From Flavicella sp965243265 (GTDB taxonomy: Bacteria; Bacteroidota; Bacteroidia; Flavobacteriales; Flavobacteriaceae), in the NCBI GenBank assembly GCA_965243265.1, contig CBDEUL010000010.1, forward strand, positions 1 through 64,000: a stretch of 64,000 nt of DNA, read 5' to 3'. Positions 43,229 through 51,979 of the stretch are shown here, in pieces; the first letter of the stretch is position 1, and each line of letters begins with the position of its first letter. A model generated the notes under the pieces. It ran no database searches. It was not told where the DNA came from and saw only the letters and a program-made list of their open reading frames with translations. The position numbers and the translations under genes were made by a program.

Positions 43229-43966
43229 ATGCATATAATCAAACTTAATACCATTGGGTCTACCAATACTTTTTTAAAAGAAATGGCTTTTAAAGGTTTG
43301 ATTGAAAACTATACAGTTGTTACTGCCGAAAATCAATTTGAAGGGCGTGGACAAATGGGGAGTAAATGGGAGTCTGAAAAAGGTAAAAACTTGACTTTTA
43401 GTGTTTTTGTTCGGTTTGGTGAGTTTGAAATAGCGGGTAATAACTATTTAAGTTATGCGACTTCTTTAGCGTTGTTTCGAGTATTATTGACTTATAAGTT
43501 ACCAAAATTAAAGATAAAATGGCCGAACGACATTTTGTCAGATGGCAAAAAAATAGGAGGTATTTTAATAGAAAATAATTTTAAAAAAAAATACCTCAAC
43601 TATTCTGTTATTGGGATAGGAATCAATGTGAATCAAGAGTGTTATTCAAGTGAGTTAAAAGAGGCAACCTCTTTAAAAAATATTTTAGGGAAAGAGGTCG
43701 ATAAAGATAACTTGTTAGCATCTTTTTTGAAATCTATAAAAAAAGAAATAGATAGGTGCGTACCTGAAAATTTTCAAGAAATAAAAAGAGAATACTTAGA
43801 TCACTTGTATAAAAAAGAAACCCCTACTATGTTTAAAGATAGTAAGGGTGTTGTTTTTATGGGAAAAATAGTTGGAGTTTCTTCTTCAGGTAGCCTTCAA
43901 GTAACATTAGAGAATGAACTTATAAAAGAGTACGATGTTAAAGAAATTCAATTTCTAAAAAATTAG
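43229..43966 (+). CDS. birA: Biotin-[acetyl-CoA-carboxylase] ligase
   Basis: The 245-residue monofunctional biotin ligase attaches biotin to its carrier protein. The biotinyl-AMP loop GRGQMGSKWESEKGKNLTFSV, KWPNDILSDGKKIGGILIE and a small C-terminal beta domain are present. It lacks the N-terminal helix-turn-helix of E. coli BirA, so it is not a repressor. Its 3' end overlaps the convergent SRPBCC gene by 4 bases. Confidence 0.95.
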   Translation: MHIIKLNTIGSTNTFLKEMAFKGLIENYTVVTAENQFEGRGQMGSKWESEKGKNLTFSVFVRFGEFEIAGNNYLSYATSLALFRVLLTYKLPKLKIKWPNDILSDGKKIGGILIENNFKKKYLNYSVIGIGINVNQECYSSELKEATSLKNILGKEVDKDNLLASFLKSIKKEIDRCVPENFQEIKREYLDHLYKKETPTMFKDSKGVVFMGKIVGVSSSGSLQVTLENELIKEYDVKEIQFLKN

Positions 43967-44349
43967 AGTTTTCCTATATTTTCAGCAAGTGTTTCAATAA
44001 ATTTTGTCAGTGGTTTTTTTACCATCATACTCATCATGGCATTAAACTCTCCGTTAAAAAATAATTGAACCTCACTTGCAGTACCGTTTTCACGAATATC
44101 AATAGCTAAACTAAAAGCTAACTTACTACTCGCAGATCCTAAAACTATTTTAGAAGAAGGCGTTTTTTCTTGTAACACAAGTCTAATTTCGGGCATTCCT
44201 TTCAAACTAAAAATAAAAGAATCACCATCTATTTCAAATTTCTCTTTATTTTCAGGCATTAGAGCGTCAAAATTCTCTAAAGCAGTAAGGTGTTTAAAAA
44301 CGTTTTCTGCAGATTGTGCTACAGCTGTTTTGTTGCTTTCTAATTTCAT
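43963..44349 (-). CDS. SRPBCC family protein next to pyrE
   Basis: The 128-residue protein starts MKLESNKTAVAQSAENVFKHL and has the alternating strands and long C-terminal helix of the START-like SRPBCC fold. The ligand is unknown. It is 6 bases downstream of pyrE and so co-transcribed with it; I recall this pairing in other flavobacteria. No signal peptide is present. Confidence 0.8.
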   Translation of the reverse strand: MKLESNKTAVAQSAENVFKHLTALENFDALMPENKEKFEIDGDSFIFSLKGMPEIRLVLQEKTPSSKIVLGSASSKLAFSLAIDIRENGTASEVQLFFNGEFNAMMSMMVKKPLTKFIETLAENIGKL

Positions 44350-44355
44350 GATGAA

Positions 44356-44997
44356 TTATTTGTTCCAAGTACTAGGAGATTTTCTCCAAGCGCTTAATGT
44401 TTCTAATTCTGTTTCGTTGATGTAATTATCAGTCAAAGCTTGTTCAAGCATGTGGTTGTAGTCACTTAATGTAGTAAGATCTACATTGGCTTTTTTAAAG
44501 TTTTCAGTAGCCACATCAAAACCATATGTAAAAATAGCAATCATTCCTTTTACATTTACTTTGGCTTTATTTAAAGCTTCAACGGCATGTAAACTACTTT
44601 TACCAGTACTAATTAAATCTTCAACAACAACAACATTGCTACCCGTTTCTAAAAAACCTTCAATTTGATTTTGTCTCCCATGCTTTTTAGCTTCAGGTCT
44701 AACATACACAAAAGGCACACCTAGTTCTTGAGCAACTAAAACACCAATTGCGATAGCTCCTGTAGCAACTCCTGCAATAACATCAGGTTTACCATATTTT
44801 TCAACAATAGTTTTAGACATGTTTTCCTTTAAGAAATTTCTAATAGGAGGAAAAGATAAGGTTACCCTATTGTCACAATAAATAGGAGATTTCCATCCTG
44901 AAGCCCATGTAAAAGGCGATTTAGGTTCTAGTTTTATTGCTTTTATTTGTAAAAGCAATTTTGCTGTAGCTTTTGCTGTATCTTTGTTCAAAATCAT
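44356..44997 (-). CDS. pyrE: Orotate phosphoribosyltransferase
   Basis: PyrE joins orotate and PRPP to orotidine monophosphate in pyrimidine synthesis. The 213-residue protein has FTWASGWKSPIYCDNR near residue 30, the KKHGRQNQIEG loop and the PRPP-binding motif VVVVEDLISTGKSS. The start codon is only 7 bases from the divergent NUDIX start, so promoters for each must lie inside the other gene. Confidence 0.96.
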   Translation of the reverse strand: MILNKDTAKATAKLLLQIKAIKLEPKSPFTWASGWKSPIYCDNRVTLSFPPIRNFLKENMSKTIVEKYGKPDVIAGVATGAIAIGVLVAQELGVPFVYVRPEAKKHGRQNQIEGFLETGSNVVVVEDLISTGKSSLHAVEALNKAKVNVKGMIAIFTYGFDVATENFKKANVDLTTLSDYNHMLEQALTDNYINETELETLSAWRKSPSTWNK

Positions 44998-45004
44998 GCT
45001 GCAA

Positions 45005-45586
45005 ATGTATAAAGTTTTTATGAATGAGAAACCAATTTTCTTGACAGATTCTACTCAGGAATACAAGAATTTTGAAGTTGTAAAATATGAAGAAATTAAC
45101 TTTTTAGAACTCTTAGAGTTAGTTAATTCTTCCTTAAAACAAGGAGTTTTACTAATTTGTAAAGACTTAAAAAAATCGTGGAAAGATTTTAAAAAGAACT
45201 TCAAAGTGGTGAAAGCTGCGGGCGGAAAGGTTTTTAATGAGGATAAGGAGGTGTTGTTTATCTATAGGTTGGGAAAATGGGATTTACCAAAAGGGCATAT
45301 AGAAAAAGGTGAAAAAAAGCGAGTAGCAGCGATTAGAGAGGTAGAGGAAGAATGTGGAGTTGAAGGATTGGAGATTCTGAAAAAGTTACCCACTACATAC
45401 CATTCGTTTTATTATGGAGAGCAACTTTGTTTAAAAGTTACGTACTGGTACTCCATGAAAACCTCTTTTAAAGGTGAATTGATTCCACAACTAGAAGAAG
45501 ATATTACAGAGGTTGTGTATAAAAATGAGGAGCAAATTTCTGTAGCCCTTGAAAACACTTACGAAAATATAAAACTACTTTTCTAA
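45005..45586 (+). CDS. NUDIX hydrolase
   Basis: The 193-residue protein contains a full Nudix box, GHIEKGEKKRVAAIREVEEECGV, inside a domain starting about residue 60; it would hydrolyse a nucleoside diphosphate linked to another moiety. The N-terminal 60 residues are an extra, family-specific region. I start at the ATG at 45005 (MYKVFMNEKPIFLT), since the longer frame would run over the pyrE start. The substrate cannot be deduced. Confidence 0.9.
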   Translation: MYKVFMNEKPIFLTDSTQEYKNFEVVKYEEINFLELLELVNSSLKQGVLLICKDLKKSWKDFKKNFKVVKAAGGKVFNEDKEVLFIYRLGKWDLPKGHIEKGEKKRVAAIREVEEECGVEGLEILKKLPTTYHSFYYGEQLCLKVTYWYSMKTSFKGELIPQLEEDITEVVYKNEEQISVALENTYENIKLLF

Positions 45587-45618
45587 AACAGATAGTTTGT
45601 AAAACGTTATCTGTAGCA

Positions 45619-45648
45619 TTGTTAATATAAATATAAGCCGTATTTTTG
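45619..45648 (+). promoter_or_regulatory. Flavobacterial promoter of the second SulP gene
   Basis: A TTG at 45619-45621, 19 bases, then TATTTTTG at 45641-45648 match the consensus exactly. Two interleaved inverted repeats overlap the -7 element and the start codon (CCGTATTTTT/AAAAATACGG and TTGCACT/AGTGCAA, 45638-45674). Confidence 0.7.
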
Positions 45649-45673
45649 CACTTCATAAAAAATACGGAGTGCA

Positions 45674-47329
45674 ATGACAGATTTTATTAGAAAAATAGTT
45701 CCAAATACCAAAGATGATATCTTTGCTGGTATTACCGTTTCTTTAGCAATGATTCCAGAAGTGGTTGCTTTTGCTTTTGTTGCGCAAATAGATCCTTTGG
45801 TTGCACTTTCAGGAGCTTTTATTATAGGTTTGATTACTGCAGTTTTTGGAGGAAGACCAGGGCTTATTTCTGGAGCTGCTGGTGCTGTAGCTGTTATTTT
45901 TGTGAGTATGATTGCAGAAGGACATTCTAAAGGAATGTTGTTTGATGTGCCTGTTGAAAATATGGGGTACTTTTATTTGTTAGCAGCCGTTGTTTTAATG
46001 GGGTTAATTCAAGTAGGAGCAGGAGTTTTGAAGTTAGGACGCTTTGTACGTTTGATACCACACCCAGTAATGATGGGGTTTGTAAATGGATTGGCAATTG
46101 TAATTTTTATGGCACAGGTGAGAATGTTTTCTCATAAAGAATTAGAAGTAGCTGCAGATGGGGTAAAAAGGTATATAAATATACCAATGCATGGCGCAGA
46201 GTTGTATACAATGTTAGGTTTGGTAGGACTTACAATGGCTATTATTTGGTTGTTGCCTAAAGTTACTACAAAGATTCCAGCAGCATTAACCGCTATTTTA
46301 GTAACTACAGCAGTTGTGATTTTTGGAGGTTTAGAAGTAAGTACTGTAGGATCTTATATTATTGAAGGAGGAGGGAAAGGATTGAAAGGAGAATTTCCAA
46401 CACCAAATTTAGAACTGTGGGAAAACTTACCATTTAATTTAGATACGTTAAAGTTTATATTGCCATATGCATTTTTGGCCGCTTCGGTTGGTTTGATAGA
46501 ATCATTAATGACGATGAACTTAGTAGATGATTTAACAGAATCTAGAGGAAATGGAAATCGTGAGTGTATTGCGCAAGGAGCAGGAAACATTGTGAGTGGT
46601 TTGTTTGGAGGAACAGGAGGATGTGGTATGATTGGTCAAACCGTAATAAACATCAATGCAGGAGGTAGAGGACGTTTATCAGGAATAATGATGGCATTAA
46701 CTTTATTGACCTTTATCCTATTTACAGATCAATATATTGAACAAGTACCTATTGCTGCTTTGGTAGGAGTTATGTTTATGATGGTTATAGAAACTTTTGC
46801 ATGGTCTAGTTTTAGAATTCTTAGAAAAATACCTGTATCAGATGCTTTTGTATTGATTGTTGTTTCTGCGGTAACTGTATTTTTTGATTTAGCGATAGCG
46901 GTGTTTGTAGGAGTTATAATTTCTGCCTTAGTATTTGCATGGCAAAACGCTACTAAGATTAGAGCAAGAAAAAGAGTAAAAGAAGATGGTACTAAAACCT
47001 ATGAAATTTGGGGACCTTTGTTTTTTGGTTCAGTAACAGCATTTAACGAAAAGTTTGATGTTAAAAACGATCCAGATTCAGTTGAGATAGACTTTGTAGA
47101 GTCACGTGTAAGTGATCATTCAGCTATAGAAGCTATTTCAAATATTACAGATAAATACATTGCTGCGAATAAGAAAATTAAGTTGAAACATTTGAGTGAA
47201 GAGTGTAAGGTTTTGCTCTATAAGAGCGATGATAAGTTCCGTGAAATTGTTGTTGAAGACATCGACGATCCACGTTATCATTTGGCTGCAGATCCTGAGC
47301 GATTCACAAAAGGATTGTATTCTAAGTAA
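45674..47329 (+). CDS. SulP family inorganic anion transporter (second copy)
   Basis: The 551-residue transporter has about eleven hydrophobic helices, the SulP block MIPEVVAFAFVAQIDPLVALSGAF near residue 30, SGAAGAVAVIFVSMIAEG, and a C-terminal STAS domain (about 440-540). It is of the SulP branch that includes cyanobacterial BicA-like proteins; bicarbonate or sulfate are the candidate substrates. No carbonic anhydrase is adjacent, unlike the copy at 7.6 kb. Confidence 0.9.
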   Translation: MTDFIRKIVPNTKDDIFAGITVSLAMIPEVVAFAFVAQIDPLVALSGAFIIGLITAVFGGRPGLISGAAGAVAVIFVSMIAEGHSKGMLFDVPVENMGYFYLLAAVVLMGLIQVGAGVLKLGRFVRLIPHPVMMGFVNGLAIVIFMAQVRMFSHKELEVAADGVKRYINIPMHGAELYTMLGLVGLTMAIIWLLPKVTTKIPAALTAILVTTAVVIFGGLEVSTVGSYIIEGGGKGLKGEFPTPNLELWENLPFNLDTLKFILPYAFLAASVGLIESLMTMNLVDDLTESRGNGNRECIAQGAGNIVSGLFGGTGGCGMIGQTVININAGGRGRLSGIMMALTLLTFILFTDQYIEQVPIAALVGVMFMMVIETFAWSSFRILRKIPVSDAFVLIVVSAVTVFFDLAIAVFVGVIISALVFAWQNATKIRARKRVKEDGTKTYEIWGPLFFGSVTAFNEKFDVKNDPDSVEIDFVESRVSDHSAIEAISNITDKYIAANKKIKLKHLSEECKVLLYKSDDKFREIVVEDIDDPRYHLAADPERFTKGLYSK

Positions 47330-47389
47330 TACAAGTCCCTTATAAGGGAAAATGTTGTTAGGTAATTTATCACCTTAAATAATTTTTTT

Positions 47390-47998
47390 ATGAATAGATA
47401 TTCTAAACTGTATTATCATTATTTGCGAAGAACAGGGTTATTCAGGTTCTTAGGGCAAAATATGTTTAAGTTGTTACTTATTCTTGGAGTGTTAGGACTT
47501 TCAATAGTAATCATGGAACGCTATGTAATTACGATAAAAGAATTGTTTGTTTTTATTGTAGATACGGTTGATACTTGGGCGGTTTTTGCGTTGTTTGGAG
47601 TTTCAGAAACCTTTTTAGGATTGTTGCCTCCAGATTTATTTATTGTATGGTCAAAAGAATTGAGTATGCAAAATGGCTGGAACCCTTGGTTGTTAACAGG
47701 TCTGCTGGCTTTTTTATCTTATTCAGGAGGGTTGTTGTCTTACTTTATAGGGATGAAAATCTCATTATTGCCTAAGGTTCATAATTGGGCAACTAACAAA
47801 TATGGTGAGTTGTTTGCGAATTTGAAAAAGTGGGGAGGTTTTTTTGTAGTAGTGTCAGCATTATTACCAGTGCCTTTTTCAATAGTAATGATGATTTGTG
47901 GTATTACTAGATACCCGATAAAATGGGCAGTTTATTTAGGGCTTTTCCGTTTTTTACGCTTTTTTGGATACGCTGTATTTTTGTTTATGCTGTTATAA
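47390..47998 (+). CDS. VTT-domain (DedA/YqaA-like) membrane protein
   Basis: The 202-residue protein has an N-terminal helix (about 26-45) and three or four more helices with the VTT/SNARE-associated pattern: SETFLGLLPPDLFIVWSKEL, GGLLSYFIGMKIS and a late ALLPVPFSIVMMICGITRYP block. Family members flip or sort lipids in the inner membrane; the role here is unproven. Its last 6 bases overlap the convergent coaD gene. The 14-bp palindrome TCCCTTATAAGGGA lies upstream at 47336-47349. Confidence 0.8.
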   Translation: MNRYSKLYYHYLRRTGLFRFLGQNMFKLLLILGVLGLSIVIMERYVITIKELFVFIVDTVDTWAVFALFGVSETFLGLLPPDLFIVWSKELSMQNGWNPWLLTGLLAFLSYSGGLLSYFIGMKISLLPKVHNWATNKYGELFANLKKWGGFFVVVSALLPVPFSIVMMICGITRYPIKWAVYLGLFRFLRFFGYAVFLFMLL

Positions 47999-48442
47999 AA
48001 TTCCTTCAGGAACAAATAAAGAAGCATCACCATTATTTCTTAAAACATCTCGAACAATACTAGAGCTGATAAAAGAAGTTTCGGCACTGGTTAATAAGAA
48101 TACCGTTTCAATACCAGAAAGTTTTCTGTTGGTAATAGCAATCGCTTTTTCAAACTCAAAATCAGCAGGATTTCTCAATCCTCTTAATATAAAATTAGAG
48201 TCAATTTTTTTGCAATAATTTACGGTCAATCCAGTATATGTATCAACCCTTATTTTAGGTTCATCAGCAAAAGTTTGTCTTATAAAATCCAAACGTTTTT
48301 CAAGAGGAAACATATATTTCTTATCAGCATTGATGCCAATAGCAATAACCAATTCATCAAATAAAGGTAAAGCTCTTTTTATAATATCAATATGCCCTAA
48401 AGTAATAGGGTCAAAAGATCCAGGAAATACCGCTTTTTTCAT
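47993..48442 (-). CDS. coaD: Pantetheine-phosphate adenylyltransferase
   Basis: CoaD makes dephospho-CoA from phosphopantetheine and ATP. The 149-residue protein has the nucleotidyl-transferase motif FPGSFDPITLGHIDII at the N-terminus, RGLRNPADFEFE near residue 88 and the C-terminal ISSSIVRDV. It follows ddl on the minus strand after 41 bases and may be co-transcribed. Confidence 0.96.
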   Translation of the reverse strand: MKKAVFPGSFDPITLGHIDIIKRALPLFDELVIAIGINADKKYMFPLEKRLDFIRQTFADEPKIRVDTYTGLTVNYCKKIDSNFILRGLRNPADFEFEKAIAITNRKLSGIETVFLLTSAETSFISSSIVRDVLRNNGDASLFVPEGIL

Positions 48443-48483
48443 ATTATTGAATTTGTTGTTAAGTCAAAGATACTATTTCTGGT

Positions 48484-49455
48484 TTAGATACAACGTTCTA
48501 TGGTATCTGTTAAAAGGGCTTCTAATGAAATACCAGCAGCTTTTGCTTGTTGAGGTAATAAACTGGCTTCTGTCATACCAGGTACGGTGTTCATTTCTAA
48601 AAAGTAAGGTTCGTCCTCGATAAAAATAAATTCAGATCTAGAAAAACCAGACATATTCAACGCTTTGTAAATATGCTTAGCGGTTTTGGTAACGTTTTCT
48701 AATTGAGTTTCAGAAATTCTTGCGGGTGTAATTTCTTGCGATTTTCCTTCATATTTAGCTTCGTAATCAAAGAAATCATTTTCAGAAACAATTTCTGTGA
48801 TAGGAAGTACAATAGTTTCATTTTTATATTGAATAACACCTACGGAAACCTCTGTACCATTTAAAAAGGACTCTATTAAAATTTCAGAATCTTCTTTAAA
48901 AGCAGTTTCTAAAGCAGGTAAAAAAGCTTCTTTTGTGTTTACTTTTGAAATACCAAAACTAGAACCAGCATTGTTAGGTTTTACAAAACAAGGAATTCCT
49001 ACTTTATCAAGAATCGTATCTATATCAAAAGAATCACCTTCATTTAAATAGTAAGAGGTAGCCGTGTTTATGCCATAATTTTTTACAACACTTAAACAAT
49101 CTCTTTTATTAAACGTAAGTGCCATTTGATAAAAAGGAGCTGAACTATAAGGTATGTTAAGCAAATCAAAATAAGCAAGTAAAGAACCGTCTTCACCTGG
49201 AGCACCATGAATTACATTAAATATAAAATCGAAAGTTAATTTGCTTCCGTTTATTTTGGTAGAAAAATCATGCTTGTTAATTGGGTATTCATTACCATCA
49301 TTATCCAATGCTACCCATTTATCTTGTAAAATATGTACTTGATAAGGATTGAAAAGTGAAGTGTTGATGTTCTTGTATACAACCGTTCCGCTAGTAATTG
49401 AAATTTTGTATTCAGAGGAGTATCCTCCCATGATAACAGCTATGTTTTTTTTCAT
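48484..49455 (-). CDS. ddl: D-alanine-D-alanine ligase
   Basis: The 323-residue ATP-grasp enzyme makes the D-Ala-D-Ala dipeptide of peptidoglycan. The N-terminus IAVIMGGYSSEYKISITSG, HGAPGEDGSLLAYFDLLNIPYSS, KPNNAGSSFGISKV and the late block FLEMNTVPGMTEASLLPQQA are conserved. It is divergent from the PASTA protein gene by 92 bases, so two envelope genes share the region. Confidence 0.96.
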   Translation of the reverse strand: MKKNIAVIMGGYSSEYKISITSGTVVYKNINTSLFNPYQVHILQDKWVALDNDGNEYPINKHDFSTKINGSKLTFDFIFNVIHGAPGEDGSLLAYFDLLNIPYSSAPFYQMALTFNKRDCLSVVKNYGINTATSYYLNEGDSFDIDTILDKVGIPCFVKPNNAGSSFGISKVNTKEAFLPALETAFKEDSEILIESFLNGTEVSVGVIQYKNETIVLPITEIVSENDFFDYEAKYEGKSQEITPARISETQLENVTKTAKHIYKALNMSGFSRSEFIFIEDEPYFLEMNTVPGMTEASLLPQQAKAAGISLEALLTDTIERCI

Positions 49456-49547
49456 GGTATTCTTGTGAAAATGAGCTCAAAAATATCAAATAATAAATTA
49501 AAAGGAAACCTATTCGTTTTATATCTTTGTTCAAAATTGAATACAGT

Positions 49548-50102
49548 ATGAGTCTTATAAAATTTATGATGAGCAAGCGCTTTTTAAAGCAAATAGTTAT
49601 TGCTGTCATTCTTGTAGCAGTTGGTATTTTTGGTGCATCAGTATGGTTATCGGTAACAACACACCACGATCAAAAAATTAGAGTTCCAGATTTGTCAAGA
49701 CTATCATTGTCTGAAGTAGATACAATTTTAAAAGAGTTGGATTTAAGATTCGAGGTAATAGATTCTGCGAGTTTTAACCCATCTTACCCAATAAAATCTG
49801 TTATAGAACAAAGTCCAGAAAAAGGAACTTTTGTAAAAGAAAAACGTAAACTTTATTTGACATTGAATCCATCAAAATATGGAGATGTAGAAATTAAGGA
49901 GTTCTACGGAAAAACTAAAAATGAAGTAGAAGCACAGCTACGTGCAGTAGGTTTTGTGGTAGGAGAGTATTTTTATGTGCCAGATATTGGAAAAAATGTG
50001 GTGCGAAAATTAAAATTTAGAGGAAAAGAAATCAATCAAGGAGATAAATTAGCGAAAAATTCAGTGATTGATTTGGTTTTAGGAAATGGTAAAAGATACT
50101 AA
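49548..50102 (+). CDS. PASTA domain-containing membrane protein
   Basis: The 184-residue protein has one N-terminal membrane helix (about 13-37) followed by two or three PASTA repeats (KIRVPDLSRLSLSEVDTILKELDL is the first, EIKEFYGKTKNEVEAQLRAVGFVVG the next). PASTA domains bind peptidoglycan or muropeptides in kinases and PBPs; here there is no kinase domain. I use the ATG at 49548 because TATCTTTG (a -7 element) lies at 49522-49529, inside the longer frame. Confidence 0.88.
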   Translation: MSLIKFMMSKRFLKQIVIAVILVAVGIFGASVWLSVTTHHDQKIRVPDLSRLSLSEVDTILKELDLRFEVIDSASFNPSYPIKSVIEQSPEKGTFVKEKRKLYLTLNPSKYGDVEIKEFYGKTKNEVEAQLRAVGFVVGEYFYVPDIGKNVVRKLKFRGKEINQGDKLAKNSVIDLVLGNGKRY

Positions 50103-50103
50103 T

Positions 50104-51147
50104 ATGTTAGAAGAACAAAGATCGGATGATTTGGAGCAGGATGATTTATATGAACACTACCGATTTGTGGCTGCAGATGGACAAGTGCCTTTAAGGGTAG
50201 ATAAGTTTTTAATGAATTTTATTGAAAACGCTACTCGAAATAAAATTCAAGAAGCAGCAAAAAATGGAAATATTTTAGCAAATGATGTCCCAGTAAAATC
50301 AAGTTACAAGGTAAAGGCAAAAGACGTTATACGTGTTGTTTTAGAGCATCCACCACATGAAAATTTATTAGTAGCAGAAGACATTCCTATTGATGTTGTT
50401 TATGAAGATGATGTTTTAATGGTGGTGAATAAACCAGCAGGTATGGTAGTGCATCCAGGACACGGAAATTATAGTGGAACCTTGGTAAACGGTTTAATTC
50501 ATCATATAGAAAACCTACCTACCAATAGCAATGAGCGCCCAGGTTTGGTGCATAGAATAGATAAAGATACCAGTGGTTTGTTGGTGATTGCCAAAACAGA
50601 ACAGGCAATGACTCATTTGGCAAAACAGTTTTTTGACAAAACAACAGAGCGTGTGTATTATGCCTTGGTTTGGGGAAATGTAGAAGAGGATGAAGGAACA
50701 ATTGAGGGAAATATAGGGAGAAGTTTAAAAAACAGGTTGCAAATGTCTGTTTTTCCAGATGGTGATTTTGGAAAGCCAGCAGTGTCTCACTACAAAGTAA
50801 TAGAACGTTTTAATTATGTAACCCTTGTGGAATGTAGATTGGAAACAGGAAGAACACATCAAATTAGAGCACACTTTAAATACATTGGACATACCTTGTT
50901 TAACGATGCTCGTTATGGAGGAGATGCAGTACTAAAAGGGACTACTTTTACCAAATACAAACAATTTGTAGAGAATTGTTTTAAAACATTACCTAGACAA
51001 GCACTACATGCAAAAACACTTGGGTTTATACACCCAGTAACAAAAGAAATGATGCGTTTTGACTCTGAAGTGCCAGAAGATATTCAAGCAGCATTGGAGA
51101 AATGGAGAAATTATACCATTAATACAAAAGAAGATTTAGACAAGTAA
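50104..51147 (+). CDS. RluA family pseudouridine synthase
   Basis: The 347-residue enzyme has an N-terminal S4 RNA-binding domain (LRVDKFLMNFIENATRNKIQEAAKNG) and the RluA catalytic domain with Asp in RPGLVHRIDKDTSGLLVIAKT. Likely target is 23S rRNA, RluD-like, given the length. The ATG at 50104 comes one base after the PASTA stop; an ATG at 50086 would overlap it. It forms an operon with the PASTA and yaaA genes. Confidence 0.93.
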   Translation: MLEEQRSDDLEQDDLYEHYRFVAADGQVPLRVDKFLMNFIENATRNKIQEAAKNGNILANDVPVKSSYKVKAKDVIRVVLEHPPHENLLVAEDIPIDVVYEDDVLMVVNKPAGMVVHPGHGNYSGTLVNGLIHHIENLPTNSNERPGLVHRIDKDTSGLLVIAKTEQAMTHLAKQFFDKTTERVYYALVWGNVEEDEGTIEGNIGRSLKNRLQMSVFPDGDFGKPAVSHYKVIERFNYVTLVECRLETGRTHQIRAHFKYIGHTLFNDARYGGDAVLKGTTFTKYKQFVENCFKTLPRQALHAKTLGFIHPVTKEMMRFDSEVPEDIQAALEKWRNYTINTKEDLDK

Positions 51148-51168
51148 TCGTTAAAAGTTAGTTTTATT

Positions 51169-51927
51169 ATGAAAATAGTTATTTCACCAGCAAAATCATT
51201 AGATTTTGAAACTACAGTTCCAACAACTCGTGTTAGTGAAGCTAGTTTTTTAGAAAAGTCTGAAAAGTTAACAACGGTATTAAAAAAGAAATCACCTAAA
51301 AAGTTATCTGAATTAATGTCAATTTCTCAAAAATTAGGAGAATTGAACTGGCAACGAAATCAAGATTGGAAATTACCGTTTACTTTAGAAAATGCAAGAC
51401 AAGCAGTATATGCTTTTAAAGGAGATGTATATGTAGGGTTAGATGCCTATTCTATACCACAAGAAAAGTTAGAAGCTTTAGATAGTAAATTAAGAATTCT
51501 TTCAGGCCTTTACGGAATCTTAAAACCGTTTGATTTAGTACAACCCTATCGTTTAGAAATGGGAACCAAATTAAAAATAGGACGAAAAGATAATCTGTAT
51601 CAGTTTTGGGATGCACAAATAACAGAATATTTAAATGCTGAAATGGAAGAAGGAGAACCTTTGGTAAATTTGGCAAGTAATGAGTACTATAAAGTTATCA
51701 ACCCCAAACTATTAAACAGTACAGTAATAACACCTCAGTTTAAAGATTATAAAGACGGGAAGTTAAAAATGATCAGTTTTTTTGCTAAAAAAGCAAGAGG
51801 TATGATGGTGCGTTATATCATAGATAATAATATAAATGATATAGAGTCTTTAAAAGGATTCAATTATGGTGATTACGCTTATAGTGAGGAATTATCTTCA
51901 GAAAAAGAATTTGTATTTACTAGATAA
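51169..51927 (+). CDS. yaaA: Peroxide stress protein YaaA
   Basis: The 252-residue protein starts MKIVISPAKSLDFET, the YaaA/DUF328 signature, and contains GLDAYSIPQEKLEALDSKLRILSGLYG and the C-terminal RGMMVRYIIDNNINDIESLKGFNYGDYAY. In E. coli YaaA limits free iron during peroxide stress and the family binds DNA. It is 21 bases downstream of the RluA gene. Confidence 0.94.
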   Translation: MKIVISPAKSLDFETTVPTTRVSEASFLEKSEKLTTVLKKKSPKKLSELMSISQKLGELNWQRNQDWKLPFTLENARQAVYAFKGDVYVGLDAYSIPQEKLEALDSKLRILSGLYGILKPFDLVQPYRLEMGTKLKIGRKDNLYQFWDAQITEYLNAEMEEGEPLVNLASNEYYKVINPKLLNSTVITPQFKDYKDGKLKMISFFAKKARGMMVRYIIDNNINDIESLKGFNYGDYAYSEELSSEKEFVFTR

Positions 51928-51979
51928 ATACATTCTTTGTTAAGCATTATTGTTGTAATAACTTTTGTATTTTAAAGGG

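Noticed and set aside
47575..47775. 66-codon plus-strand frame inside the VTT protein gene
   Set aside because: Out-of-frame shadow with no start signal; the main frame has clear membrane-protein pattern.
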